In this document: piece after piece, positions 8,886 to 16,386 of the stretch | How the letters are laid out: the number at the start of each line of letters is the position of its first letter | Numbering within the stretch: the first letter of the stretch is position 1 | From: Oleiphilus messinensis | Lineage (GTDB): Bacteria > Pseudomonadota > Gammaproteobacteria > Pseudomonadales > Oleiphilaceae | Assembly (NCBI RefSeq): GCF_002162375.1 | Contig: NZ_CP021425.1 | Coordinates: forward strand, 3,790,766 to 3,854,765 | Reading direction: 5' to 3' | DNA: 64,000 nt | Notes under the pieces: model-generated | What the model saw: the letters and a program-made list of their open reading frames with translations, nothing else | The model's database searches: none | Told to the model about the DNA's origin: nothing | Program-made: the position numbers and the translations under genes

Positions 8886-8900
8886 CTGAAAGAGCCCTGC

Positions 8901-9317
8901 TCACTTGAGATCCTGAATCACTCTATTTAAAAATTTAGTGACAGTCTCAATCTCTTCGGCGGAAAAATCCGCCGTTAACTTGTCATTCATCTCGCCAACT
9001 AACGGGAAAATCTCGGGTAGTTTTTCCTTGCCTTTCTCGGCAAGATACAATCGTGATGCCCGTCCATCTTCGTTACAGGCTTTTCGCTCAATCAACCGGT
9101 TCTTGACCATTCGACCAATAAGCCCTGTCACTGCAGATTGATTTAATCCCATTGCTTCAGCAAGTGCTTTTTGCAAACAACCTTCGTTTTTGGCAATAAA
9201 CATGAGCGCGGCTGATTGCGTGACTGACAACCCAATTCTTCTTTCACTTTGGGAGTCCGCATATTTGAACATTCTGTGCTGGGCCGTGTTCATTAAATAA
9301 AATAGCCGCTTTTCCAT
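8901..9317 (-). CDS. MarR-family transcriptional regulator
   Basis: Regulator of 138 residues. A winged helix-turn-helix fills residues about 40-110, with KALAEAMGLNQSAVTGLIGR as recognition region and the wing ERKACNEDGRASRLYLAEKG. N- and C-terminal helices should form the dimer interface. Such proteins usually repress genes until an aromatic or lipophilic ligand binds. Operator-like sites matching each other occur before its own start (9330-9347) and before the neighbouring hotdog gene (8372-8411), which suggests autoregulation and control of that gene. The two genes converge with a 15-base gap. Confidence 0.9.
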   Translation of the reverse strand: MEKRLFYLMNTAQHRMFKYADSQSERRIGLSVTQSAALMFIAKNEGCLQKALAEAMGLNQSAVTGLIGRMVKNRLIERKACNEDGRASRLYLAEKGKEKLPEIFPLVGEMNDKLTADFSAEEIETVTKFLNRVIQDLK

Positions 9318-9329
9318 TCATAATTCCTA

Positions 9330-9347
9330 TACTTCACATATGATCTA
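9330..9347 (-). promoter_or_regulatory. MarR-type operator before marR
   Basis: TACTTCACATATGATCTA matches the perfect palindrome before the hotdog gene at 14 of 18 positions. It lies 13 bases upstream of the marR start. A further CTTCACA/TGTGAAG inverted pair spans about 9332-9365. Confidence 0.55.
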
Positions 9348-9550
9348 TTAAGTTTATTTGTGAAGAATCTGAAGTTCAAATGGAAACTTACAATTAATCA
9401 AGGAATAAACTACGCCAATTTTGTTCTAAAAAAGACTTAACAACGTGTTGAGCAAAGACAGGTGATATCAAAGAGGAAAACCGGCCAGAACCGATCTTCG
9501 CTCAATTTTCGATTAAATAGCCCATGACTCCGAACGCTATGCCGCTCATG

Positions 9551-9660
9551 TCATACCGGACCTTTTCATTTCCGCGATTCAGTCTGACTTAATCGGCGCG
9601 AGGTAATCCGCATCGCTCACCGGCTCGTACCATTCGACATTTTTCCCGTCCAGCGCTTCC
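9551..9660. repeat. Direct repeat matching 6404-6512
   Basis: This stretch covers the cupin 3' end plus about 28 bases beyond its stop and matches the decayed copy by the tRNA-Ser in the same orientation. The pair brackets the 3.1-kb patch with the hotdog, GlxA-like and MarR genes. Confidence 0.75.
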
Positions 9661-10124
9661 TGAACAGCAATATGCGTCATTGAACTATGCTGTGTGGCAC
9701 CATGCCAGTGTTTCTTGTCTTTGGGGCAAGCCATAACATCCCCTGCTTTGAATTCGACTTTGGGTTCCCCCTCCACCTGTGTCCAGCCCACACCATCTGT
9801 CACGATCAGAAGCTGGCCAAGGGGATGTTTGTGCCAGTTGGAGCGAGCACCTGGCTCAAAGGTCACACGCGCAGCCGTTACTTGTGAAGGTGTCTCTGGT
9901 TCTGCTTTGATAAACTCAATCCAGGCCGTGCCAGTAAACCAGTTATCCGGCCCTTTGATTGAAGCTGGCGATTCTTTTTTTACGATGATCATGGATTCCT
10001 CACTACTTACGATATTCTTTTGCGCTACGACCGGCATCACAAACGTGATCGCGAGCACCGGAAATAGTGATACAGTCCATGACACCTTCCTTCTTCCAAA
10101 ACTAAACCCATGTCTACGCAACAT
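9579..10124 (-). CDS. Exported cupin-domain protein
   Basis: Single-domain cupin of about 181 residues with an N-terminal hydrophobic segment (SWTVSLFPVLAITFVMPVVA) expected to act as a signal peptide. The cupin motifs are SNWHKHPLGQLLIV (first, two His) and HWHGATQHSSMTHIAVQE (second), with the Gln of GQ and later His residues likely binding a metal. This form resembles small cupins related to carboxymuconolactone decarboxylase-associated and quercetinase-like proteins; substrate unknown. I chose the ATG at 10124, preceded by GGGAGA, over a TTG four codons upstream. A decayed duplicate of its last codons lies at 6404-6512. Confidence 0.85.
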   Translation of the reverse strand: MLRRHGFSFGRRKVSWTVSLFPVLAITFVMPVVAQKNIVSSEESMIIVKKESPASIKGPDNWFTGTAWIEFIKAEPETPSQVTAARVTFEPGARSNWHKHPLGQLLIVTDGVGWTQVEGEPKVEFKAGDVMACPKDKKHWHGATQHSSMTHIAVQEALDGKNVEWYEPVSDADYLAPIKSD

Positions 10125-10455
10125 TGTTTCTCCCAAATAGCAGTTCCCGAATGAAGCTCCCGAGTATAGGCATGCACATTTGCCATGCTCAGTTCTTACA
10201 CATCAAGATACCGAATCATCGAAACAGGGAGTTAACCCAATGCTCTCCAATCCTTGCCTATTCCTGTCATGCAAAGCAGGTTTACATTTTTGTAAAACCA
10301 AAATCATTGCAAAACCCGCCAACAGTTGAGTACATACCGAACCCCTCATCTGCGGGGCGTTCCAGCCCTGTATTAGCCTAGTTGCGACCAAATTATAATT
10401 ACTGTGTTTCTGCCATGCAGTTTATGCCCATCCCGCAGAGGGCACCACCAATTGG
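10125..10455. other. Intergenic stretch without recognised feature
   Basis: About 330 bases between the cupin start and a truncated small gene. It should carry the cupin promoter. I see no convincing gene; a 62-codon minus-strand frame here has no known motif. Confidence 0.4.
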
Positions 10456-10593
10456 TTACTCATCCTTTAAAAGTATGGTTGGGAATCTGGGTCTCACGTA
10501 TGATTCGTCTTCCACGCTGTCATCCATTGGATGATACCAAAATGGGTTCGCTTCCAAATCAGATCTCTTCAATTTATTGATTTGAATTGCCAC
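10456..10593 (-). pseudogene. Short, apparently truncated gene
   Basis: A GTG start at 10593 has an excellent ribosome site, AAGGAGG, eight bases upstream. It opens a 45-codon frame reading MAIQINKLKRSDLEANPFWY then HPMDDSVEDESYVRPRFP. The LEANPFWYHPMDDSVEDE pattern (leucine, proline, tryptophan, then an acidic stretch and VRP) resembles the beginning of small bacterial proteins that I recall as usually over 100 residues long, several of them next to polymorphic-toxin or immunity genes. Here it stops soon after, so it may be a broken gene. It lies 166 bases downstream of the 10759 gene on the same strand. Family identity is from memory and not secure. Confidence 0.45.
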
Positions 10594-10758
10594 ACTTAAG
10601 CCCTCCTTACTGAAAATATGTTTAATACAATTGTGCAACATTGACAGAAATAACGCGATGACAGAGTGTCTATTGCACCAGTTACCAATGCCAACTACCA
10701 GCAGAATCAAATCATTGACGCAAAAGAAACAAACTAAGGGAGTCCACGTCACAACACT

Positions 10759-11475
10759 TTATCGGAAGAGAAGTTTACGTATACTCCTTTGGAGATTGTC
10801 AGTACCATCATTTGGCTCAAAAATATTAGTCGAAAATTCAAGCTCATAAACTTCATCACTTAGTGGAACCACGCTAAACCATGACTCGTTTTTTAACTCT
10901 TGCATGGCAAACCCTGTTCGATTGGCCAACTTTTCACTGACCCACATAGTGCTCGCCACCGCTTCTACGTAACCAGATTTGAGGAGTACACGCCCAGGAT
11001 TGTCTGAAACATCAACTACGCTCATTTGCAACGGCGGTGGCAGACCATTACTCTTCATTTTTAAGCCATCGACACTCTTACCAGCACATTCATATTCCAA
11101 AGGATCCTCAGCGTTCTGCCAGTGAATATAATCTCGATTATAAACCCAAGCTTGCACAAACCCTTTTTCTCCGATAAATGGCATTACCCAATCGCGCGGA
11201 TTAATCACTACTCGTTGAGGATCCCAACATATCTCAACCCGACCAATGTTAAACCTGCCGATCAATGTCGAATCTACCTCAAAATTTTCTCCTTCTACTA
11301 TAAATCCTGTCTTCGAAGATATTAATGACCCAAGTTTACGACAATTAGTTTTCCTTCCATTTAGCTTAAGCTCAGGGGTGAAAGACTCCTGCTTCAACAA
11401 AACGTTGAATATGTGGTTCCAAACTGCAAGTTCAGAAAATGACTTTGACTCAAATATAATATCTACACATATCAT
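10759..11475 (-). CDS. Hypothetical protein, possibly an orphan accessory gene
   Basis: Protein of 238 residues from the ATG at 11475 (preceded by AAAGAGA); earlier in-frame starts at 11538 and 11571 would add up to 32 basic residues. It starts MICVDIIFESKSFSELAVWN, is rich in Trp, and has no signal peptide or membrane segment. I do not recognise the fold. Its neighbours are a probable broken gene and an unrelated AraC regulator. Codon choice looks richer in A and T than in the surrounding genes, which would fit recent arrival. Cytoplasmic immunity-type proteins often look like this, but I see no toxin gene in the window and do not claim that function. Confidence 0.6.
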   Translation of the reverse strand: MICVDIIFESKSFSELAVWNHIFNVLLKQESFTPELKLNGRKTNCRKLGSLISSKTGFIVEGENFEVDSTLIGRFNIGRVEICWDPQRVVINPRDWVMPFIGEKGFVQAWVYNRDYIHWQNAEDPLEYECAGKSVDGLKMKSNGLPPPLQMSVVDVSDNPGRVLLKSGYVEAVASTMWVSEKLANRTGFAMQELKNESWFSVVPLSDEVYELEFSTNIFEPNDGTDNLQRSIRKLLFR

Positions 11476-11701
11476 GTTTATTCGATCTCTTTTTCGATTA
11501 CTTTTACTCCGCAATTTCAGCCATGCTCTATCGTCCATTGAACCCAAGCTCCCCCCCGCCAACAGTAGCACCTACTCGCAGTGATATTTGCCCTTTGAAC
11601 TTCAATTTACGAATGTTGTGTGTTAATTAGCAAAAATTATTTGTTGGTGCACAAATTAAAGCCGATGGCGAGCTTTCATACTTCACTCATTAAAATCATT
11701 A

Positions 11702-12742
11702 TCACGGCAAAGCCCGCCAGCGCTTGAGTGACCGTCGAAAGTTGCTGACGTCGTAAAAGTTCAGTTTTTCTGCTATTTGCTCATCACTGAGTAGACCTTC
11801 TTTTTGCAACAATAAGGTTTCGGAACACCGAACTTCATCTACCAGGCGCTGGTAGTGTGTATGATGAAGTTTTAGCTTACGTTTGAATGTCGCGTCGCTC
11901 ATTTCCAGTGCGTTCGCCATGTCGCTCAATTTGGGCATGTCCCTCAGGTTTGCCCTTAATCGGCCTCGTACAATGTCGAGCAGGGATAAAGATATTGTCT
12001 GCTCCTCGTATTCAGCACACTTTTGACTGACCACTTGATACACCGTGTTGGAAGCCCGCGCCATTTGCCGAGCGAGATCTCCAGTCTGAATACTTAATCT
12101 GTATTGCGGAGATTCATAGTGGACGTCTACGCCCCAGTGATCAAACATACAGGGTTGTCGTATGTTTCGGGGATGGCAGACCTCGAGTGTCCAGTTCAAA
12201 GGCTTAGGCTGAAGCCAATTGATGCACGAAACGATTGCACTGGCCATCAATTCAAACATAAAACGTTTGAGTTTTAAGTGCGTGACCACACCGAAACGAT
12301 CATCGAACAATAGACTTGTTGTCCTGGATGTTGAACACAATCTTGGTGTCAACAGTGGCGAATACAGGAAACCGAAACGCTCAAAATTAGACAGAAATGC
12401 GTTGATGTCTGGGGAATGCATCAGCAAATCAGAGAATTCATGAAAGCTACCGGGTAAATAGCGGAGTCCAATTGTAGAAGCCATGTCCTCATTTTCATGT
12501 TTAATATTGCTGAGCAGGCAGGCGAATTGGCGGGGTGTGACTTTAAAGTTTTGCTTCGCTATATCCTCTTGAAACAATCCCGTCCGCCGTAATATGAAAT
12601 GCGCAGCCACAGTCCCCTGATGGAGCTGATGCAGCGCTAATTCCAATGGCGTTGAGACATGGCTGATGGCGGGAATGCTACGATCATCTGCTGTCAACCA
12701 GTCAAAAGGGATCGGAATCCCTTGCTTGTCATTCAATTTCAT
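11702..12742 (-). CDS. AraC-family transcriptional regulator (OruR/ArgR-like domain plus HTH)
   Basis: Regulator of about 346 residues with the common gammaproteobacterial layout: a ligand-binding domain of about 230 residues (AraC_N-type, with RTGLFQEDIAKQNFKVTPRQ near the start), then a C-terminal DNA-binding domain. The HTH motifs are KLSDMANALEMSDATFKRKL and SDEQIAEKLNFYDVSNFRRS. I chose the ATG at 12742; a TTG four codons upstream is possible. The degenerate GGDEF gene ends 39 bases upstream on the same strand, so the two may be co-transcribed. Target genes and ligand cannot be read from the sequence. Confidence 0.9.
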   Translation of the reverse strand: MKLNDKQGIPIPFDWLTADDRSIPAISHVSTPLELALHQLHQGTVAAHFILRRTGLFQEDIAKQNFKVTPRQFACLLSNIKHENEDMASTIGLRYLPGSFHEFSDLLMHSPDINAFLSNFERFGFLYSPLLTPRLCSTSRTTSLLFDDRFGVVTHLKLKRFMFELMASAIVSCINWLQPKPLNWTLEVCHPRNIRQPCMFDHWGVDVHYESPQYRLSIQTGDLARQMARASNTVYQVVSQKCAEYEEQTISLSLLDIVRGRLRANLRDMPKLSDMANALEMSDATFKRKLKLHHTHYQRLVDEVRCSETLLLQKEGLLSDEQIAEKLNFYDVSNFRRSLKRWRALP

Positions 12743-12781
12743 TGGACTTGCCAAAACAGATTGCCAACCATCATAAGCGCG

Positions 12782-13759
12782 CTATGAAGAAGCATTCTCG
12801 GAGCCAAACTGCGGCACCTCAAGAGATTGAACGACTAGTGCTTTTCGGGCCTCCTGCAGAAGCGCATCAAGGTCAAAGCCACTGATATCAGAACAACTGA
12901 ACGCAATCGTCCTCCCCCCAAGAGTCCCTTCGATTCTGTCACTCCCTCCGAGATCAACAGGAAAGGCGGAAATGGCGTGACTGAGTTTTTCAACTCGGTG
13001 TTTCGCCTGCTCGCCTTGCAGACCTTCAAGAAAAATTGCAAAACACCCATCCTGATAATGACAAGCCAAATCCTGCTTCCGGATGCCCAATAGCAATAAC
13101 TCACTGACAGAACTCAACAAGTGATCGACCATACCTGGGCTGTATTCCCGGACGATATTGCTAAACGGATCCACTTGTATAAAAGCTATAGAGGATTGCT
13201 GCCACTGTTCAGGATAACGCTTCATATAAGACGACAACTGATCATAAAAGCCGGAATAATCACTTAAACCAAGGGCGCTCCGGCTGCGCTTATCACTGCG
13301 GAATGCCAGCTCTCGTTTCGCCATAAACCGGTTAATCTGGCTTTGTTCTTCTCGCCAAAAGTACACTGCGGCGGTAAAGATCATGAGCCCTACGGGAAAA
13401 GACTCCAACCAGCTGTCCCATAAAACGCCATCCGGCAGTTCAATGAATTCATCGAGTAGATCCTGCTGCGTGGAGATCATGATTCCAATCAACCCCAGTG
13501 CAAACAAATTTGTAACTCGCCCTGCACTTCGAATGGATAGTATCAACAGGAACCAGCTGAAAACTAAAATTTGGGCCAAACCTTCTCCCAGGATATCCGC
13601 CCAGTCCCAGTCCTCCCGGGGCTTGAATTCCCCCCCCAGATAATTCGCCAGTCCCTGCACCCCCAACAGCAAGATGCAGCAACAAATCCAATAACAGTGT
13701 TTGAGGAGATGTGCAATGTTGCCCATCATCGAATACTTGATACGGTGAATAATGTCCAT
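12782..13759 (-). CDS. Membrane protein with degenerate GGDEF domain
   Basis: Protein of 325 residues. Four or five hydrophobic segments fill about residues 17-150. The soluble part (about 160-310) aligns by eye with a diguanylate cyclase domain: FIQVDPFSNIVREYSPGMVD replaces the usual substrate region, and the GGDEF loop position reads YQDGCFAIFLEG. The catalytic Gly-Gly-Glu-Glu is absent, so it should not make cyclic di-GMP; it could bind GTP or a partner. It probably forms an operon with the AraC gene downstream. Two Pho-box-like sites lie in the divergent region toward the phytase. Confidence 0.7.
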   Translation of the reverse strand: MDIIHRIKYSMMGNIAHLLKHCYWICCCILLLGVQGLANYLGGEFKPREDWDWADILGEGLAQILVFSWFLLILSIRSAGRVTNLFALGLIGIMISTQQDLLDEFIELPDGVLWDSWLESFPVGLMIFTAAVYFWREEQSQINRFMAKRELAFRSDKRSRSALGLSDYSGFYDQLSSYMKRYPEQWQQSSIAFIQVDPFSNIVREYSPGMVDHLLSSVSELLLLGIRKQDLACHYQDGCFAIFLEGLQGEQAKHRVEKLSHAISAFPVDLGGSDRIEGTLGGRTIAFSCSDISGFDLDALLQEARKALVVQSLEVPQFGSENASS

Positions 13760-13799
13760 GGTGTGGTGGTATCCGAGTGAACCGGCAATTCCCCTCTAA

Positions 13800-13821
13800 C
13801 GTTCATTAAATTGTCATAAAA
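13800..13821 (+). promoter_or_regulatory. Pho-box-like site (upstream)
   Basis: Two direct 11-base units, CGTTCATTAAA and TTGTCATAAAA, match the PhoB consensus CTGTCAT plus four A/T at 5 and 6 of 7 conserved positions. It lies 40 bases before the minus-strand gene at 13759 and about 385 before the phytase. Confidence 0.45.
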
Positions 13822-14100
13822 TGGTTTTACGCAGTTTTAGTTTCATTTTTATGACAAAAGGAATGATGCGTCAGTCCAATGAGCTCATACAGAATTGAGC
13901 TGCGATTCAAAATAAATGAAGATCAACTCTGCCGGATTGGTTTGAGCGATAGAATCCCGACATCAGCAATACGACATACCAGCAATTTAAATTCAATCCG
14001 GCGAAAAACGATCAAATACAAAGTGCGATTAGCTCATATCGATCACAAAGCGACCACTTCCACCACCATTTTCCGGCTGGGACTGCCCTCTGAAAATCAC

Positions 14101-14122
14101 CTGTCATGTTTTAGTCATACAT
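14101..14122 (+). promoter_or_regulatory. Pho-box-like site before the phytase
   Basis: CTGTCATGTTT followed directly by TAGTCATACAT. The first unit matches the PhoB consensus CTGTCAT at 7 of 7 positions and the second at 5 of 7, in the required 11-base direct repeat. It ends 82 bases before the phytase ATG, a plausible place for an activator site. Phosphate-starvation control of a phytase is biologically coherent. Confidence 0.65.
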
Positions 14123-14204
14123 ACTTTCTACTTTCACGCTCACGCAACACGGATGCAGTCGATACGCATTCAAAACTCATAGAAACCCAGAACAGGAAAG
14201 TGAA

Positions 14205-16289
14205 ATGTATAAATCAGGTTTACCGTTATTGGTACTTGCCGCATTGTTAGGCGGATGTAACAGCGACGATAATGACAGTCCCAATCCCGATAACCAGAAC
14301 ACCGGCACGGCTGTCAAAAGCGATCTCGTAACGGCAACACACTACAGTGACATTGCCGATGCCACGGTATGGCAAGATCCCGAGAACCAGAATAAACACC
14401 GATTGATCGTCACACTTGAGGGCGATGGCCTTGCCGTTTTTGACGAAAATGGTTCAGAAGTGTTCCACGATGACAGCAGTGAATTCCTGGGTGCCGATAT
14501 TCGTTACGGCATCAAAGACATCAACGGAAACGCAGTTGATCTACTGGCTGTAGGCTTACCGGAAGAAGAAAGCATTCGCTTTTTTTCAGTATTTGATAAC
14601 ACCATCGAACCACTCGGCGACATTTCACTTCCCGTAGAGCCGTCTGCAATCTGTCTGTACAAAAACATTACCACCGGCGAACTCACCGCCACTGCGACCT
14701 CCGAAGAGGGCGATGTCATCCAGTACAAGATTGAATTTGAAAACGGACAGATCAGCAGTACTGTGAATGATGAGTTTGGCGATCCCATAGCAGTCAGACA
14801 TTTCAACGTCGGGGGCGAACTGAGTGCCTGCATTATTGACGATCAGAACGCTACGCTTTATGTCGCCGAGCAAGACCTCGGCATTTGGGCCTATGGATCC
14901 GATGCCGAGAATGTGAAAGAACGGCGTTTGGTGGATAGCATAGAACCACTGGGCCATCTGCAAGAAGTGGAAGGTCTCGAAATGGTCTATCAGCCCAACG
15001 GTAAGGGCTATTTGATTGCGGCAGATGAAGGTGCAGGGTTTCTGGTCTATTCCCGTGACAACAACAATGATTATTTAGGGAAGTTTGAAGTCGATGGTAT
15101 CGAAGAGGCCAAAGCCCTTGCCGTTGCTAATCAGGCCCTGTGGCTGGCCAATACGGAAGCAGATGAGCCAGTATATGAACGCGTTTCAACCGAATCCCTG
15201 TCTCGAAAGCTTCCTGATCTGGATGTCAGCTTTTCAAACATTATCGATCATCGTCAACTGCACGTTACAGGTGTCTCGTTAGTTGCTGCCAGCGGCGAAA
15301 CCAAAGAAGTGGATGATGATGGTGACGCAGCAGATGATCCAGCATTCTGGCTGAACCCCGACGATGTCAGCCAAAGCCTGATTATTGCCACCAACAAACA
15401 AGGTGGTCTGATGGCATATGACCTTCAGGGCAAAGAGATTCAATACCTTGAAGGCGGCGAACCCAATAACGTGGATATTCGCAGCGACGTAACGGACTGG
15501 GATGGATCGACCTTTTCTCTGGCAGCAGCATCCAACCGGGAACTGAATACGATTCCACTGTATAAAATCAGCGCAGCTTCCGACAACAATCCGCCTATTC
15601 AGCCATTAACCGCAATAGGAGAGCAAATTCATGGAGCCGCCGCCGAGTTAAAATCTAACGTCGACGAGGTGTATGGGCTGTGCCTTTACCAAGCACACAA
15701 TGGCACGCCGTATGTCTTTGTGAACGGAAAAAATGGCACGATAGAACAGTGGGAATTATCATTCCAGGCATCAGGTGTCGAAGGCGAAATCGTCCGTACG
15801 CTTTCCGTTGCAACCCAGCCCGAAGGCTGTGTCGTCGATGATGAAACCCACACCCTTTATCTGGGAGAGGAAGATCACGGCATCTGGTCATTTTCAGCAG
15901 AACCTGCAGCCGCAACAACAGGAACCTTGCTCGCCAGTACTGACGGGGAACAACTGGTTGCTGATGTAGAAGGATTGACGATTTACAACAGCGGCAACGA
16001 AAAGTACCTGATCGCGTCCAGTCAGGGGAACAATACCTATGTTATCTATGACTTGAATAATTCGTTTGAAATCGTCGGTACCTTTGCAATTATTGGCAAC
16101 GATACACTGGGTGTAGACGGAGCAAGCGATACCGACGGCATTGTCGCAACGTCAGCAAACCTGGGTGCGGCCTATCCCGAAGGCATGTTTATCGCTCAGG
16201 ACTGGTACAACATCGATCCTGCGTACCAACTGGAAAACCAGAATTTCAAACTGGTCAGTTGGAAAGCCATTATTGAACGTGTTCGATAA
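14205..16289 (+). CDS. Beta-propeller phytase lipoprotein with two phytase domains
   Basis: Secreted lipoprotein of 694 residues that should release phosphate from phytate. The signal peptide ends in the lipobox LGGC near residue 18, followed by an Asp/Asn-rich linker. Residues about 40-360 form a first phytase-like propeller; about 365-690 form a second. The second keeps the family motif DDPAFWLNPDDVSQSLIIAT with KQGGLMAYDL and NNVDIR, the calcium- and phosphate-binding stretch. In the first domain the matching region is eroded (ATVWQDPENQNKHRLIVT), as known for tandem phytases in which one domain only helps. The start has AGGAAAG six to seven bases upstream. A Pho-box-like site lies just upstream. 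Confidence 0.9.
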   Translation: MYKSGLPLLVLAALLGGCNSDDNDSPNPDNQNTGTAVKSDLVTATHYSDIADATVWQDPENQNKHRLIVTLEGDGLAVFDENGSEVFHDDSSEFLGADIRYGIKDINGNAVDLLAVGLPEEESIRFFSVFDNTIEPLGDISLPVEPSAICLYKNITTGELTATATSEEGDVIQYKIEFENGQISSTVNDEFGDPIAVRHFNVGGELSACIIDDQNATLYVAEQDLGIWAYGSDAENVKERRLVDSIEPLGHLQEVEGLEMVYQPNGKGYLIAADEGAGFLVYSRDNNNDYLGKFEVDGIEEAKALAVANQALWLANTEADEPVYERVSTESLSRKLPDLDVSFSNIIDHRQLHVTGVSLVAASGETKEVDDDGDAADDPAFWLNPDDVSQSLIIATNKQGGLMAYDLQGKEIQYLEGGEPNNVDIRSDVTDWDGSTFSLAAASNRELNTIPLYKISAASDNNPPIQPLTAIGEQIHGAAAELKSNVDEVYGLCLYQAHNGTPYVFVNGKNGTIEQWELSFQASGVEGEIVRTLSVATQPEGCVVDDETHTLYLGEEDHGIWSFSAEPAAATTGTLLASTDGEQLVADVEGLTIYNSGNEKYLIASSQGNNTYVIYDLNNSFEIVGTFAIIGNDTLGVDGASDTDGIVATSANLGAAYPEGMFIAQDWYNIDPAYQLENQNFKLVSWKAIIERVR

Positions 16290-16311
16290 GCAAGGCTCTC
16301 GGTCATATCGC

Positions 16312-16341
16312 CACGGGCTAAGAGACAACGCTTAGCCCGTG
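16312..16341. terminator. Stem-loop between convergent phytase and DUF1552 genes
   Basis: CACGGGCTAAG pairs perfectly with CTTAGCCCGTG over 11 bases around an eight-base loop. It sits 22 bases after the phytase stop and could end transcription from either side, although there is no clear T-run. A second hairpin, GGCCTGC with GCAGGCC, follows at 16351-16373. Confidence 0.65.
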
Positions 16342-16386
16342 CGCAAACCCGGCCTGCCAATAAGAAGCAGGCCCCCTATTCCGCAG

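Larger units (their letters stand above)
13760..14204. other. Divergent control region between the degenerate-GGDEF gene and the phytase
   Basis: About 445 bases. It holds two Pho-box-like sites (13800-13821 and 14101-14122). TTGTCATAAAA at 13811-13821 also pairs perfectly with TTTTATGACAA at 13847-13857, an 11-base inverted repeat. A 123-codon plus-strand frame crosses the phytase start and looks spurious. Confidence 0.6.

Noticed and set aside
10203-10391. Minus-strand frame of 62 codons in the gap after the cupin gene
   Set aside because: No ribosome site of note and no recognisable motif; I also looked for integron attC ends here and found none.
10759-11475. Naming the 238-residue protein as a specific immunity family
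   Set aside because: I could not match it to any family with confidence and no toxin gene is in the window.
12782-13759. Calling the membrane protein an active diguanylate cyclase
   Set aside because: The GGDEF loop reads YQDGCF and lacks the catalytic residues.
13879-14250. Plus-strand frame of 123 codons before the phytase
   Set aside because: It overlaps the phytase signal peptide in another frame, covers the Pho-box-like site and shows no domain pattern.
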